Positions 1-6,404 of a stretch of 9,669 nt of DNA are shown here, piece by piece. Location of the stretch: NCBI GenBank assembly GCA_022360415.1, contig JAKSDB010000195.1, positions 1 through 9,669 of the forward strand, written 5' to 3'. The position numbers were made by a program, and so were the translations under genes. Numbering within the stretch: position 1 is the first letter of the stretch; each line of letters begins with the position of its first letter. The notes below the pieces were generated by a model that was not told where the DNA came from, made no database searches, and worked only from the letters and a program-made list of their open reading frames with translations. This DNA is from Chlorobiales bacterium (GTDB lineage Bacteria > Bacteroidota > Chlorobiia > Chlorobiales > Chlorobiaceae).

Positions 1-2
1 CC

Positions 3-1073
3 GAAACAGTTATCGACGAAAGCTCTTCAGCGAAAGAGCGTTCAAAACAGTTCAACAGTTCAACAATTCAACAATTCAACACTCCTATAACGATCATCCA
101 TACATCGTCGAGTTCGGGGACTCCCAAAGCCGCGCTGCACTCGTTCGGCAACCACTATCACAGCGCCCTCGGCTCGAACGAAAACATTCCTTTCCAACCC
201 GGCGACTCTTGGCTGCTCTCATTGCCCCTGTTCCACATCGGGGGGTACGCGATGCTCTTCCGCTCTCTGCTTGGAGGAGGCACGCTTGCCGTCACCGGAC
301 CCGGCATTTCGGTCAATGATGCGCTGGACCGGTTTCATCTTTCGCATCTCTCTCTGGTCACTACCCAGCTTTACCGGATGCTGCAAAACACAGAAACCCT
401 GAAAAAACTCCAGGGCCTCAAAGCAATTCTGCTGGGGGGAAGTGCCGTTGAACCCGCTTTGCTCAAACAGGCATCGAAAGCCGGACTTCCTATCTACCTG
501 ACCTACGGATCAACGGAGATGAGCTCGCAGATCACCACGACATCCGACCCGGTCAACACCATTACCGCAGGAAATGTGCTCCCTTACCGTGAACTCCTGA
601 TCGGACCTGGAGATGAGATTCTCGTGAAAGGCCCCTGCCTTTTCCAGGGCTACCTCTCGGACAAAGGGCCGCTCCTCGAAACCGACGCTGACGGCTGGTT
701 CCATACCGGGGACACAGGAGTGCTTTCGCCCGAAGGAGAACTGCGGGTTACCGGCAGAAAGGACAACATGTTTATTTCCGGAGGCGAGAACATCCATCCG
801 GAGGAGGTCGAACGAGCCCTCTGCTCGCTCACGGGAGTCCTCAGAGCAGTTGTCGTCCCGACACCCGATCCCGAATACGGCCTCAGGCCATCGGCATTCA
901 TCGAAACGACAGAACCAGCTCCTGCTGACAGCGAGATCAAGGAGAAGCTCTCTCGTGAAATCGGCCGACTCAAAACCCCCTTCGCAATCATCCGCGTCAA
1001 AGAATGGCGCCTGCTGCCCGGAACGGAAAAGATTGACAGAGGGTATTACAAACGGATTGTAATAAAGAACTGA
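3..1073 (+). CDS. menE: o-succinylbenzoate-CoA ligase (MenE), 5'-truncated by the window edge
   Basis: This ANL-superfamily adenylating enzyme would activate o-succinylbenzoate to its CoA thioester in menaquinone synthesis. The frame is open from base 3, so the ATG at 222 is internal and the true start lies off the window. About 356 residues are visible, against roughly 450-490 for the family. Visible motifs (numbered from base 3): a P-loop-like HTSSSGTPK at 33-41, WLLSLPLFHIGG at about 68-79, TYGSTEMS at 167-174, GWFHTGD at 231-237, GRKDNMFISGGENIHPEEVE from 251, and a C-terminal LPGTEKIDR whose Lys343 fits the catalytic A10 lysine. The stretch after the P-loop closely recalls enterobacterial MenE (WLLSLPLFH), which favours MenE over a general acyl-CoA ligase. 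Oddities are an 8-bp tandem repeat in frame just before the P-loop and a P-loop one residue shorter than usual. No other men genes are in view. Confidence 0.85.
   Translation, partial: ETVIDESSSAKERSKQFNSSTIQQFNTPITIIHTSSSSGTPKAALHSFGNHYHSALGSNENIPFQPGDSWLLSLPLFHIGGYAMLFRSLLGGGTLAVTGPGISVNDALDRFHLSHLSLVTTQLYRMLQNTETLKKLQGLKAILLGGSAVEPALLKQASKAGLPIYLTYGSTEMSSQITTTSDPVNTITAGNVLPYRELLIGPGDEILVKGPCLFQGYLSDKGPLLETDADGWFHTGDTGVLSPEGELRVTGRKDNMFISGGENIHPEEVERALCSLTGVLRAVVVPTPDPEYGLRPSAFIETTEPAPADSEIKEKLSREIGRLKTPFAIIRVKEWRLLPGTEKIDRGYYKRIVIKN
41..82 (+). repeat. 8-bp tandem repeat (TTCAACAA unit) inside menE
   Basis: Four contiguous 8-bp units TTCAACAG, TTCAACAA, TTCAACAA, TTCAACAC occupy 51-82. 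A related 10-bp unit, TTCAAAACAG, precedes them at 41-50. The repeat is read in frame as a Gln/Asn/Ser/Thr-rich linker just upstream of the nucleotide-binding loop. Because 8 is not a multiple of 3, gain or loss of one unit would shift the reading frame. Confidence 0.85.
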
Positions 1074-1108
1074 ATCTCTTCTTTTTTACATCATTTCTTT
1101 ATCTTTTT

Positions 1109-1133
1109 CCTATACGTCCCTAAGACCCATGAG
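1109..1133 (+). repeat. short repeat relic upstream of the four-helix-bundle gene
   Basis: The sequence CCTATACGTCCCTAAGACCCATGAG resembles, in inverted orientation, the hairpin element downstream of the gene at 1719-1751: CC-TAAGACCCATGAG here against CCATAAGACCTATAG there. The ATG at 1129 lies inside this element, which argues that it is not the real start of the gene that follows. Confidence 0.5.
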
Positions 1134-1143
1134 ATTTCTTTCT

Positions 1144-1701
1144 ATGACAAAGATCATCCAACCGCACGGAAACTACCGCAAACTGCTCTCTTACCAGAAA
1201 GCGGAAATTGTCTATGATATCACCTATCGCTTTTGCAAACGATTTCTCACCAGAGGAGACCGCACAATCGATCAGATGGTGCAAGCTGCGCGCTCGGGAA
1301 AACAGAATATTGTGGAAGGCTGCCAGGCATCAGGAACATCAAAGGAAATGGAAATCAAACTGACCGGTGTTGCCAGAGCAAGTTTGGAGGAGTTGTTGCA
1401 GGATTATCTTGATTTCCTGAGAGCAAGAGATCATGCCATTTGGGAAAAGAATTCAAGAGAAGCTCTCTATGTCAGAAAACTTGGAAGCCGCAATGGAGCA
1501 TCCTTTGAGACATACCGCGAGTTTGTCGAAACCCGGCCTGCCAAGGTCGTTGCCAATATCGCAATCTGTCTGATACATCAAACAAACTATCTGCTTGACC
1601 GGCAGATAGAGAGAATGGAACAAGATTTTCTCAAAGATGGTGGATTACGTGAACGAATGACCCGAGCCCGTCTGCAAGCAAGGAGAGAGAACACGAAATA
1701 A
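1144..1701 (+). CDS. four helix bundle protein (23S rRNA intervening-sequence protein type, with suffix domain)
   Basis: This 185-residue, all-helical, basic protein belongs to the group resembling proteins encoded in 23S rRNA intervening sequences; its biochemical role is unknown. Diagnostic stretches, numbered from the ATG at 1144, are HGNYRKLLSYQKAEIVYD at 8-25, DQMVQAARSGKQNIVEG at 43-59, SGTSKEMEIKLTGVARASLE at 63-82 and a tail FLKDGGLRERMTRARLQARR. The long C-terminal extension matches what I know as the four-helix-bundle suffix domain form. I chose ATG 1144 over ATG 1129 because family members begin just before the I-I-x-x-HGNYRKLL stretch and because 1129 falls in a repeat. No good Shine-Dalgarno sequence is visible for either start. 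The gene stands alone on this strand, convergent with the gene ending at 1890, and short related repeats lie on both sides. Confidence 0.85.
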   Translation: MTKIIQPHGNYRKLLSYQKAEIVYDITYRFCKRFLTRGDRTIDQMVQAARSGKQNIVEGCQASGTSKEMEIKLTGVARASLEELLQDYLDFLRARDHAIWEKNSREALYVRKLGSRNGASFETYREFVETRPAKVVANIAICLIHQTNYLLDRQIERMEQDFLKDGGLRERMTRARLQARRENTK

Positions 1702-1718
1702 CCCTTTGTTTCCGATAA

Positions 1719-1751
1719 CTATAGGTCTTATGGTTCCCATATGACCTATAG
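1719..1751. repeat. long inverted repeat (15-bp arms, 3-nt loop)
   Basis: The left arm CTATAGGTCTTATGG (1719-1733), loop TTC and right arm CCATATGACCTATAG (1737-1751) pair with a single mismatch. The element sits 18 nt after the four-helix-bundle stop codon, between convergent genes. No T-tract follows on either strand, so it is not a classical intrinsic terminator, though it could still act as a transcript-end structure. The next bases (GTCGTATAAAAC) continue the same GTC/TAT vocabulary, suggesting a degenerate repeat family. The rest of 1752-1889 shows no gene. Confidence 0.8.
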
Positions 1752-1889
1752 GTCGTATAAAACTCGGAGTCTAATCGGTTTTCTGCATATAACTGCTGAA
1801 GTATCCCAAATAACTTAACTACTCTATACAAGTACTATTGCAGAATGAAACTCTCGATTCTTTTATAGCGCCGCCCAACTCAAAAAATG

Positions 1890-3134
1890 CTATTCGATAA
1901 CATTTTGAGCCAAACGCTCTTTTAAGAACTTAGCTCTATCGACAAGTTTAGGATTATGATTAGCTTTGATTACATGTTTTAGAATTTCTGAGCCAAGATC
2001 CCGGTCAGCTTCCAAAATATTTTCTATCCTATCAAATGTGCTTAGTCGAATAATATCGTCTTTATCCTTCATTAGTAGCCATATAATTTTTTCGACTTCT
2101 GGTTTGTAGCTGTGAAAACGTAGTAAAACTAAAAGGCACTCTAACATTTCTTCTCTAGCGATTGGGCGTCGAACATTCTTGTCATTATCTTCCTGCAAGA
2201 AAAATGGTATTTGATGTAGTATTCTTTTTGGATTTCCTTTACACAAAGGTTTACTTTTGCATTTTGGATATCCTTTACACAAGTATTTCAAATTTCTAAC
2301 CAAGCCTATCTGTAAATATGTATTTGATGTTAATTTTAATGATTCTATTTTCTCATATGCTTGATCTGGGTGACGATGAGAAAGATTCAAGAATTCCCAC
2401 AAATCATTAATGGATTTTATTTCCATCTTAGAGTACCCATGCTCATTAATTTCTCTCAGTAGGTTTTTGAAAAGTTTATCACCTCCTTTCTTACTAATTT
2501 TCTCTTTCCAATTATCTATCACTTCAACAATAGCTATCAGTGTGTAAATTTCATCTCTCTCAATTATCTGTAGAGTACTTTTTGTAAATTTTTTTTCTTT
2601 TCTCATTATGAGTGGAAGAGACTCGATTACTCTTCTTCTATTATCCCCTTTCCATCTTTCTTCATCCCAGTCACATCTAAGAAGTTCGACTATCTCTTTA
2701 CTTTCACTTAAATCAATTTTAAAAAGCGCAGGTAGAGACTCGGCTATTCTTCTTTTTACTTCGTAATTTCCTTCGCGGCATAGCCTTTTAAGTAATCCAA
2801 AAAATTCTTCAATGGGGTCACGTTTTAAAACCTTCCATCTTCTAGCAATTAAGATGCCTAATAAATCATCAAGATTCGACCCATTCTTTTCGATGAGGTA
2901 TTTTGATGTGAGGCCTATTAGAAGTAATTGAGTATTTTTTTCTAAGAGGATAAAGTATAAGGGCATAACAGCCAAAAAAAAGGCAACTAGTAATTGAAGG
3001 AATGTTGAGGTTTCCATCTCTTTTTTGAAGTATAGATAAATAGCAATTAATATAATAATCGCCCAGATGCTTGCGCCAAGCATTACAATAAAAGATTGGC
3101 TGTGTTTTCTCCATAATTTTCTAAACATTACCAT
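1890..3134 (-). CDS. membrane-anchored helical-repeat (HEAT-like) protein, function unknown
   Basis: I do not recognise this 414-residue protein as a named family. It opens with a basic segment and two hydrophobic helices (about 15-36 and 43-64), which should anchor it in the inner membrane. The rest is charged and strongly helical, with units resembling HEAT or Armadillo repeats: YEVKRRIAESLPALF at about 124-138, NRRRVIESLPLIM at 165-177, RREEMLECLLVLL-like at about 323-338, and DDIIRLSTFDRIENIL at 359-374. Such solenoids usually bind protein partners. A small Cys/Lys segment near 285-304 is duplicated with a 12-residue period. The ATG at 3134 lies 2 nt after the stop of the radical SAM gene, so co-translation is likely; a second ATG at 3128 is possible. 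Codon use is AT-rich like its upstream partner and unlike menE or dapB, which suggests acquisition by transfer. Confidence 0.75.
   Translation of the reverse strand: MVMFRKLWRKHSQSFIVMLGASIWAIIILIAIYLYFKKEMETSTFLQLLVAFFLAVMPLYFILLEKNTQLLLIGLTSKYLIEKNGSNLDDLLGILIARRWKVLKRDPIEEFFGLLKRLCREGNYEVKRRIAESLPALFKIDLSESKEIVELLRCDWDEERWKGDNRRRVIESLPLIMRKEKKFTKSTLQIIERDEIYTLIAIVEVIDNWKEKISKKGGDKLFKNLLREINEHGYSKMEIKSINDLWEFLNLSHRHPDQAYEKIESLKLTSNTYLQIGLVRNLKYLCKGYPKCKSKPLCKGNPKRILHQIPFFLQEDNDKNVRRPIAREEMLECLLVLLRFHSYKPEVEKIIWLLMKDKDDIIRLSTFDRIENILEADRDLGSEILKHVIKANHNPKLVDRAKFLKERLAQNVIE
2226..2282 (-). repeat. 36-bp-period direct repeat within the helical-repeat gene
   Basis: The 21-base copies at 2226-2246 (TTTTGGATTTCCTTTACACA then A) and 2262-2282 differ at one base and are offset by 36 bp. 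In protein they give LCKGYPKCKSKP followed by LCKGNPKRILHQ, an in-frame 12-residue duplication carrying Cys286, Cys292 and Cys298. Confidence 0.8.
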
Positions 3135-3136
3135 CT

Positions 3137-4423
3137 TTATACTTTAAGTTCTCCGGTACGAAAATATTTTGCTATTTTTTTAGCAATATTCTCTTGAGCT
3201 TTCCAATCACCATAGGCAATTCCCTTTGCTGTTAAATCATCTATCAGTTTTCTTAAATCTTTGCTTAAGTGTCCGGGTGGATACTTTGAAAAAGGAGTAT
3301 GCGGCAAAGGAATAAAAGTATGCGTGTGTACTCTAGCGCCCATTTTCACTAAATCTGACATTACTATAATCGTATCTTTAATATCTTTATCAGTTTCGTT
3401 AGGAAGTCCAAATATAAAATCAACGTTTGCCTTTAAACCTGCCTTTAGAGTTAATTGAACACTATTATAAACATCATTAACAGTGTGATTTCTATGACAT
3501 ATATCTAATATTTTCTGACTACCTGATTGAGCTCCAATAATAAGATTATCATTATGTGCATATTTTTTTATTAATTCAACTGTTTCGGGAATGACATGAT
3601 CGGGTCTCACCTCAGAAGGGAAAGACCCAAGAAATATTCTCCCTTTTGGAAGAATTATTTTCTTTACACTTTTCAAAAGCTCTTCTAAACATGATATATC
3701 TACTTTTTTTCCATCGATTGAACCATAAGAGAAGGCATTAGATGTAATAAATCTAATATCAGTCAAATTTCTTTCTTTTAATATATAAACATATTCAGAA
3801 ATTTTTTCTATACTTCTATGTCTTGGACGCCCACCTAAAATTTGCGGCGTTTGGCAAAAATAGCATGCGTAAGGACAACCTCTTGTAATTTCAATATTTC
3901 CAAACTTCTCATGCTTAACCGAAAAAGGAGGGTATTTATCCAAATCTATCCATGATCTACGTGGATTTTCATGATATTCTCCTTTTTCATCTATAAAGGC
4001 TAAACCTTTAATATTTGACAAATCTTCATCACGGTCAATTTTTTCAAGGATCTCTAATAGAGTCTCTTCTCCTTCGCCCTTCACGACAATATCAAATCCA
4101 ATTTTAAGTGTCCCTTTTGGATCGCCTGTAGGATGTGGACCTCCAGCAACCAATAATAGTCGATCACAATGGTTATCACGTATCTTTCTTACATAATTAT
4201 ACGTATCCCAAAGTTGTGTTGTAAAAAAAGATATTCCCAGCATGGTTTTATCATGCTTTTGACAAATTCGACCCAACTCATTAAACAATTCTTCCTCTTT
4301 GCCATAAAAATATATGCTTAAATTTTCGAAATATTTTTTTGTTTCTATAGCCCCAACAAGTGCGTTGAAGCTATATTTATTTGCTTTGGTGTAGTATAAT
4401 ACAAGTGCTAAATTCGATTTCAT
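3137..4423 (-). CDS. B12-binding-domain/radical SAM protein, MJ_1487-like
   Basis: This 428-residue protein is predicted to cleave S-adenosylmethionine through a [4Fe-4S] cluster; its substrate is unknown. The N-terminal half (about 1-140) has the Rossmann-like fold of cobalamin-binding domains, with LLLVAGGPHPTGDP at 89-102 and KGEGEETLLEIL at 115-126. I see no DxHxxG cobalt-ligand motif, as in many proteins of this type. The radical SAM core follows: EITRGCPYACYFCQ with CxxxCxxC at Cys183, Cys187 and Cys190, then FITSNAFSYGS at 225-235, IIGAQSGSQKIL at 295-306 and FIFGLPNETDKDI at 336-348. The SNAFSYGS element and overall length fit the family I know as MJ_1487 (TIGR04013). The gene is AT-rich and its stop lies 2 nt before the membrane helical-repeat gene, so the pair probably forms an operon. 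A dyad lies 25 nt upstream of the ATG. Other possibilities are a methyltransferase or a methylthiotransferase-like enzyme, but the TRAM domain of the latter is absent. Confidence 0.85.
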   Translation of the reverse strand: MKSNLALVLYYTKANKYSFNALVGAIETKKYFENLSIYFYGKEEELFNELGRICQKHDKTMLGISFFTTQLWDTYNYVRKIRDNHCDRLLLVAGGPHPTGDPKGTLKIGFDIVVKGEGEETLLEILEKIDRDEDLSNIKGLAFIDEKGEYHENPRRSWIDLDKYPPFSVKHEKFGNIEITRGCPYACYFCQTPQILGGRPRHRSIEKISEYVYILKERNLTDIRFITSNAFSYGSIDGKKVDISCLEELLKSVKKIILPKGRIFLGSFPSEVRPDHVIPETVELIKKYAHNDNLIIGAQSGSQKILDICHRNHTVNDVYNSVQLTLKAGLKANVDFIFGLPNETDKDIKDTIIVMSDLVKMGARVHTHTFIPLPHTPFSKYPPGHLSKDLRKLIDDLTAKGIAYGDWKAQENIAKKIAKYFRTGELKV

Positions 4424-4447
4424 TATCTAATTTATTTTTTTTAATTG

Positions 4448-4467
4448 ATTGTGTCAGCCAACACAAT
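4448..4467. promoter_or_regulatory. inverted repeat upstream of the radical SAM gene, possible operator
   Basis: ATTGTGT and ACACAAT are perfect 7-bp arms separated by 6 bases, centred about 35 nt upstream of the ATG at 4423 in an AT-rich leader. The position suits a repressor site or an mRNA hairpin. No convincing -35/-10 pair was found, so the regulatory role is inferred from symmetry only. Confidence 0.3.
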
Positions 4468-4492
4468 TTTATCAATTTGTCATCGCTCTCGG

Positions 4493-4600
4493 CTATGCTG
4501 GCAAAAAAATCCACAAATCCTTTTTTCTGCCGCTCGTTTTCACCGGTGATGAATGCTCCTTCCATTCTTTAACAAATTCCGAACGACGTGTATCCTGCAT
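4493..4600 (-). pseudogene. short ORF, possible gene remnant
   Basis: A 35-residue frame beginning MQDTRRSEFVKEWKEHSSPV and ending WIFLPA reads like the N-terminus of a protein, but it stops quickly. A second, overlapping frame at 4377-4565 contains GFVDFFASIAESDDKLIKL, also protein-like, so a frameshift may have broken one older gene. No Shine-Dalgarno sequence is present. I do not recognise the source family. The first part faintly recalls N-termini of IS481-type transposases, but this is too weak to name. The remainder of the gap 4601-4688 shows nothing. Confidence 0.25.
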
Positions 4601-4688
4601 CCATATCTATACTATACTCATTTCATTCATTTTCAAATAGACTCAATGCATATGTATCACCCTAGGTTTCTTTAGTCTCTGACAAGCA

Positions 4689-4710
4689 AATAACAAATTA
4701 GTTTGTTATT
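4689..4710 (-). terminator. hairpin over the stop codon of the coiled-coil membrane protein gene
   Basis: AATAACAAA (4689-4697) and TTTGTTATT (4702-4710) are perfect 9-bp arms with a 4-nt loop, and they enclose the TAA at 4698-4700. On the - strand the hairpin is followed by TGCTTGTC, so there is no proper U-tract and the stem is AT-rich. It is a weak candidate for transcript termination or 3'-end protection. Confidence 0.3.
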
Positions 4711-5861
4711 GTATTTACCCACTTTGCCATAACTGACGGTATTCCATCATCTTTGACGATGCCAGTAGCAGAAGGCCTGAATAACGTTTGTAAAATCAAT
4801 TCTTTTTGCTCCTCTGTTGGCCCATGTCCTTCACGCAGCAAAGCCAAATAAGTCATTAACATGGTACGCCTTTCTTGAGCGTCGGTCATCAAATGTAAAT
4901 TACTCAATAGCAACCTAACAAAAATTCTAAGTGCCCAAACACCTATCACAGCTGTCAAAATAACCATTGAAATCTTCCACACCGGTAAATCTACAAGTCT
5001 TTGTTCTAACCCTACAACACCTCTTATTTCCGCATACAATAGAACTGCAATAATAACAGCCAACATTGAAGATAGAAAAGAAAATAGCACAGATAGTTTT
5101 TTATGTTGCACACCTTTCTCCTCCCAATATTTTACAGAAGACTGTAACGCCAGCTTATCATTATAAGTTTTCTCGATATTCCCCAATTCAGATTTTGAAC
5201 TGGCAATTAAATTATCAAATTCTATTTTCCGTTCTTTTCTTAACTTTAATGATTCCCGTTCCTGCTTTTCAAAATAATTAGAATACCTTTGCAGCAACTT
5301 GCTGACCTCTGATTTTTGAGCAGTAAAATCATTCTTGCTTGTATCAAGCAAAATCTGCCACTCTTCAAGATGTTTTCTGACTGATAAAGACTCGGCATCA
5401 TCTCTCTTCACATAACCATACATAAAAGCGTAAGCCAAAAACGCACCCTCAAAACTTCCATCAGAATGTGGTTCAGGCTGGTTTCCTAACAATGCAGAAG
5501 CTGCATGTGCAGCCTTTTTCTTATCCAACCCATCAAGGAACTTTGCTTCAGGAGAAGAGGAATAGATCATGCGATTGTGATATAAAAACGTATTAACCTC
5601 ACCTTGCATTTGATCCACATATGACATGATCTGCTCTTTATCTTTATTAAGCAATGAATCTATGGGTTTGAAAAGCTTACCAGTTTTATTTCTTATTGCT
5701 TGAACAGAAGAAACCGCATCCCGGGGAACTTTATCCAACCATTTCCAGTATTCTCTTTCTTTTTCCCTCCATCCTCTTAATTCATCAACCGATAAAAACT
5801 TTTTTTCTTCCGGCCTACCAGGAAGAAACACAAATTCAAACTCTTTATTTTTATCATTCAT
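4698..5861 (-). CDS. two-TM coiled-coil protein, DUF6161-like, function unknown
   Basis: This 387-residue protein is numbered from ATG 5861. It has a soluble N-terminal part with conserved-looking RGWREKEREYWKWL at 29-42. A small Ala/Gly-rich helix region follows at about 118-150, then a long charged coiled coil at about 155-250. Two hydrophobic helices lie at about 256-277 and 295-320. The C-terminal block DAQERRTMLMTYLALLREG and ILQTLFRPSATGIVKDDG (328-373) resembles the DUF6161 signature as I remember it. The topology suggests an inner-membrane protein with cytoplasmic ends; no enzymatic motif is evident. A TTG at 5891 could extend it by 10 residues. I chose ATG 5861 because a GAG lies 9 nt upstream and the extension adds little. 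It is 88 nt from the toxin stop and about 275 nt from the radical SAM gene, with similarly AT-rich codon use. A phage-defence or stress role is conceivable but not shown. Confidence 0.75.
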   Translation of the reverse strand: MNDKNKEFEFVFLPGRPEEKKFLSVDELRGWREKEREYWKWLDKVPRDAVSSVQAIRNKTGKLFKPIDSLLNKDKEQIMSYVDQMQGEVNTFLYHNRMIYSSSPEAKFLDGLDKKKAAHAASALLGNQPEPHSDGSFEGAFLAYAFMYGYVKRDDAESLSVRKHLEEWQILLDTSKNDFTAQKSEVSKLLQRYSNYFEKQERESLKLRKERKIEFDNLIASSKSELGNIEKTYNDKLALQSSVKYWEEKGVQHKKLSVLFSFLSSMLAVIIAVLLYAEIRGVVGLEQRLVDLPVWKISMVILTAVIGVWALRIFVRLLLSNLHLMTDAQERRTMLMTYLALLREGHGPTEEQKELILQTLFRPSATGIVKDDGIPSVMAKWVNTITN

Positions 5862-5949
5862 ATAACAATACTCTATTTTGAGCTCATGCAAACATTAAAA
5901 CATATAAAAAAGCAAAAACTTACAAATCATAATCAACAATATTGCTCCT

Positions 5950-6231
5950 CTACACATCCGCAAAAATCTGTTTACTGTGCACTACAGTCAGCACTTCAAT
6001 ACCGTGCGTACTGTATTTATAAATCAGCCGATAAGAATAAATGGGGATTTCCCTGATTTTAGCATCACCTATCTCAGGAACTTTTCTCCCCATTTCAGGG
6101 AATTCCAATAGCAACTCTGCTTTTTCGATGAGGGCATCGATTACTCGGCGGGCATAGTATTTTGAATCCAAAGCTATATAATCATGGATTCTCTTCAAAT
6201 CATCCCTTGCAGGAACTGACCAGACTACCAA
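5950..6231 (-). CDS. type II toxin, RelE/ParE superfamily
   Basis: This 93-residue toxin is of the ParE-like type; relatives inhibit DNA gyrase or, in the RelE branch, cleave mRNA on the ribosome. The pattern is typical: VVWSVPARDDLKRIHDYIA at the N-terminus, EFPEMGRKVPEIGD at about 43-56, IREIPIYSYRLIYKY at 59-73, and a final strand IEVLTVVHSKQIF. Length matches the family's usual 90-100 residues. Translation appears to start at a TTG (6231-6229) with an AGAGG Shine-Dalgarno sequence 7 nt upstream, because no ATG or GTG lies near the expected N-terminus. The start overlaps the antitoxin stop by 7 nt (TTGGTAG), so the toxin should be translationally coupled to its antitoxin. The ParE versus RelE target cannot be decided by sight. 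Confidence 0.9.
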   Translation of the reverse strand: MVVWSVPARDDLKRIHDYIALDSKYYARRVIDALIEKAELLLEFPEMGRKVPEIGDAKIREIPIYSYRLIYKYSTHGIEVLTVVHSKQIFADV

Positions 6232-6404
6232 GATGCAACCTCTTTTTTCAGCTCCTCAATTGAGATTTTTTTTCCTTCCTCAATAGCCTTTTCTCCTTTT
6301 CGAACCTTGTCAATTACGTAGAGCTTATACATAATCTCTTCCATATCAACATCTTCCGGCAATGCCGAGATGACTTTTATTGCTTCCTGCTTCAATGTTT
6401 CCAT
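6225..6404 (-). CDS. antitoxin partner of the ParE-like toxin
   Basis: This small 59-residue acidic and basic helical protein begins METLKQEAIKVISALPED and ends ISIEELKKEVASW. The LPEDVDMEEIMYKLYVIDKV and EGKKISIEEL pattern fits the short antitoxins that precede ParE toxins: an N-terminal helical region followed by a toxin-wrapping tail. It uses an ATG at 6404 with AGAG about 7 nt upstream. Its stop TAG (6227-6225) is embedded in the toxin start region, giving a 7-nt overlap typical of type II modules. It would neutralise the toxin and, together with it, probably repress its own promoter. No clear HTH or ribbon-helix-helix motif is recognisable in this short chain, so DNA binding is inferred from the family. 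Confidence 0.85.
   Translation of the reverse strand: METLKQEAIKVISALPEDVDMEEIMYKLYVIDKVRKGEKAIEEGKKISIEELKKEVASW
6239..6243 (-). promoter_or_regulatory. Shine-Dalgarno sequence selecting the TTG start of the toxin
   Basis: AGAGG lies 7 nt before the TTG at 6231, inside the antitoxin coding region. It supports the non-ATG start and coupled translation. Confidence 0.6.

Noticed and set aside
222..1073. ATG at 222 as the start of the CoA ligase
   Set aside because: The same frame is open upstream to the window edge and encodes the nucleotide-binding loop before 222, so the ATG is internal.
1129..1143. Earlier ATG for the four-helix-bundle protein
   Set aside because: It lies inside a flanking repeat relic and adds residues absent from the usual family N-terminus; kept only as an alternative.
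1879..1909. Imperfect inverted repeat around the stop of the helical-repeat gene as a terminator
   Set aside because: The arms are A/T only, of unequal length, and no T-tract follows on the - strand.
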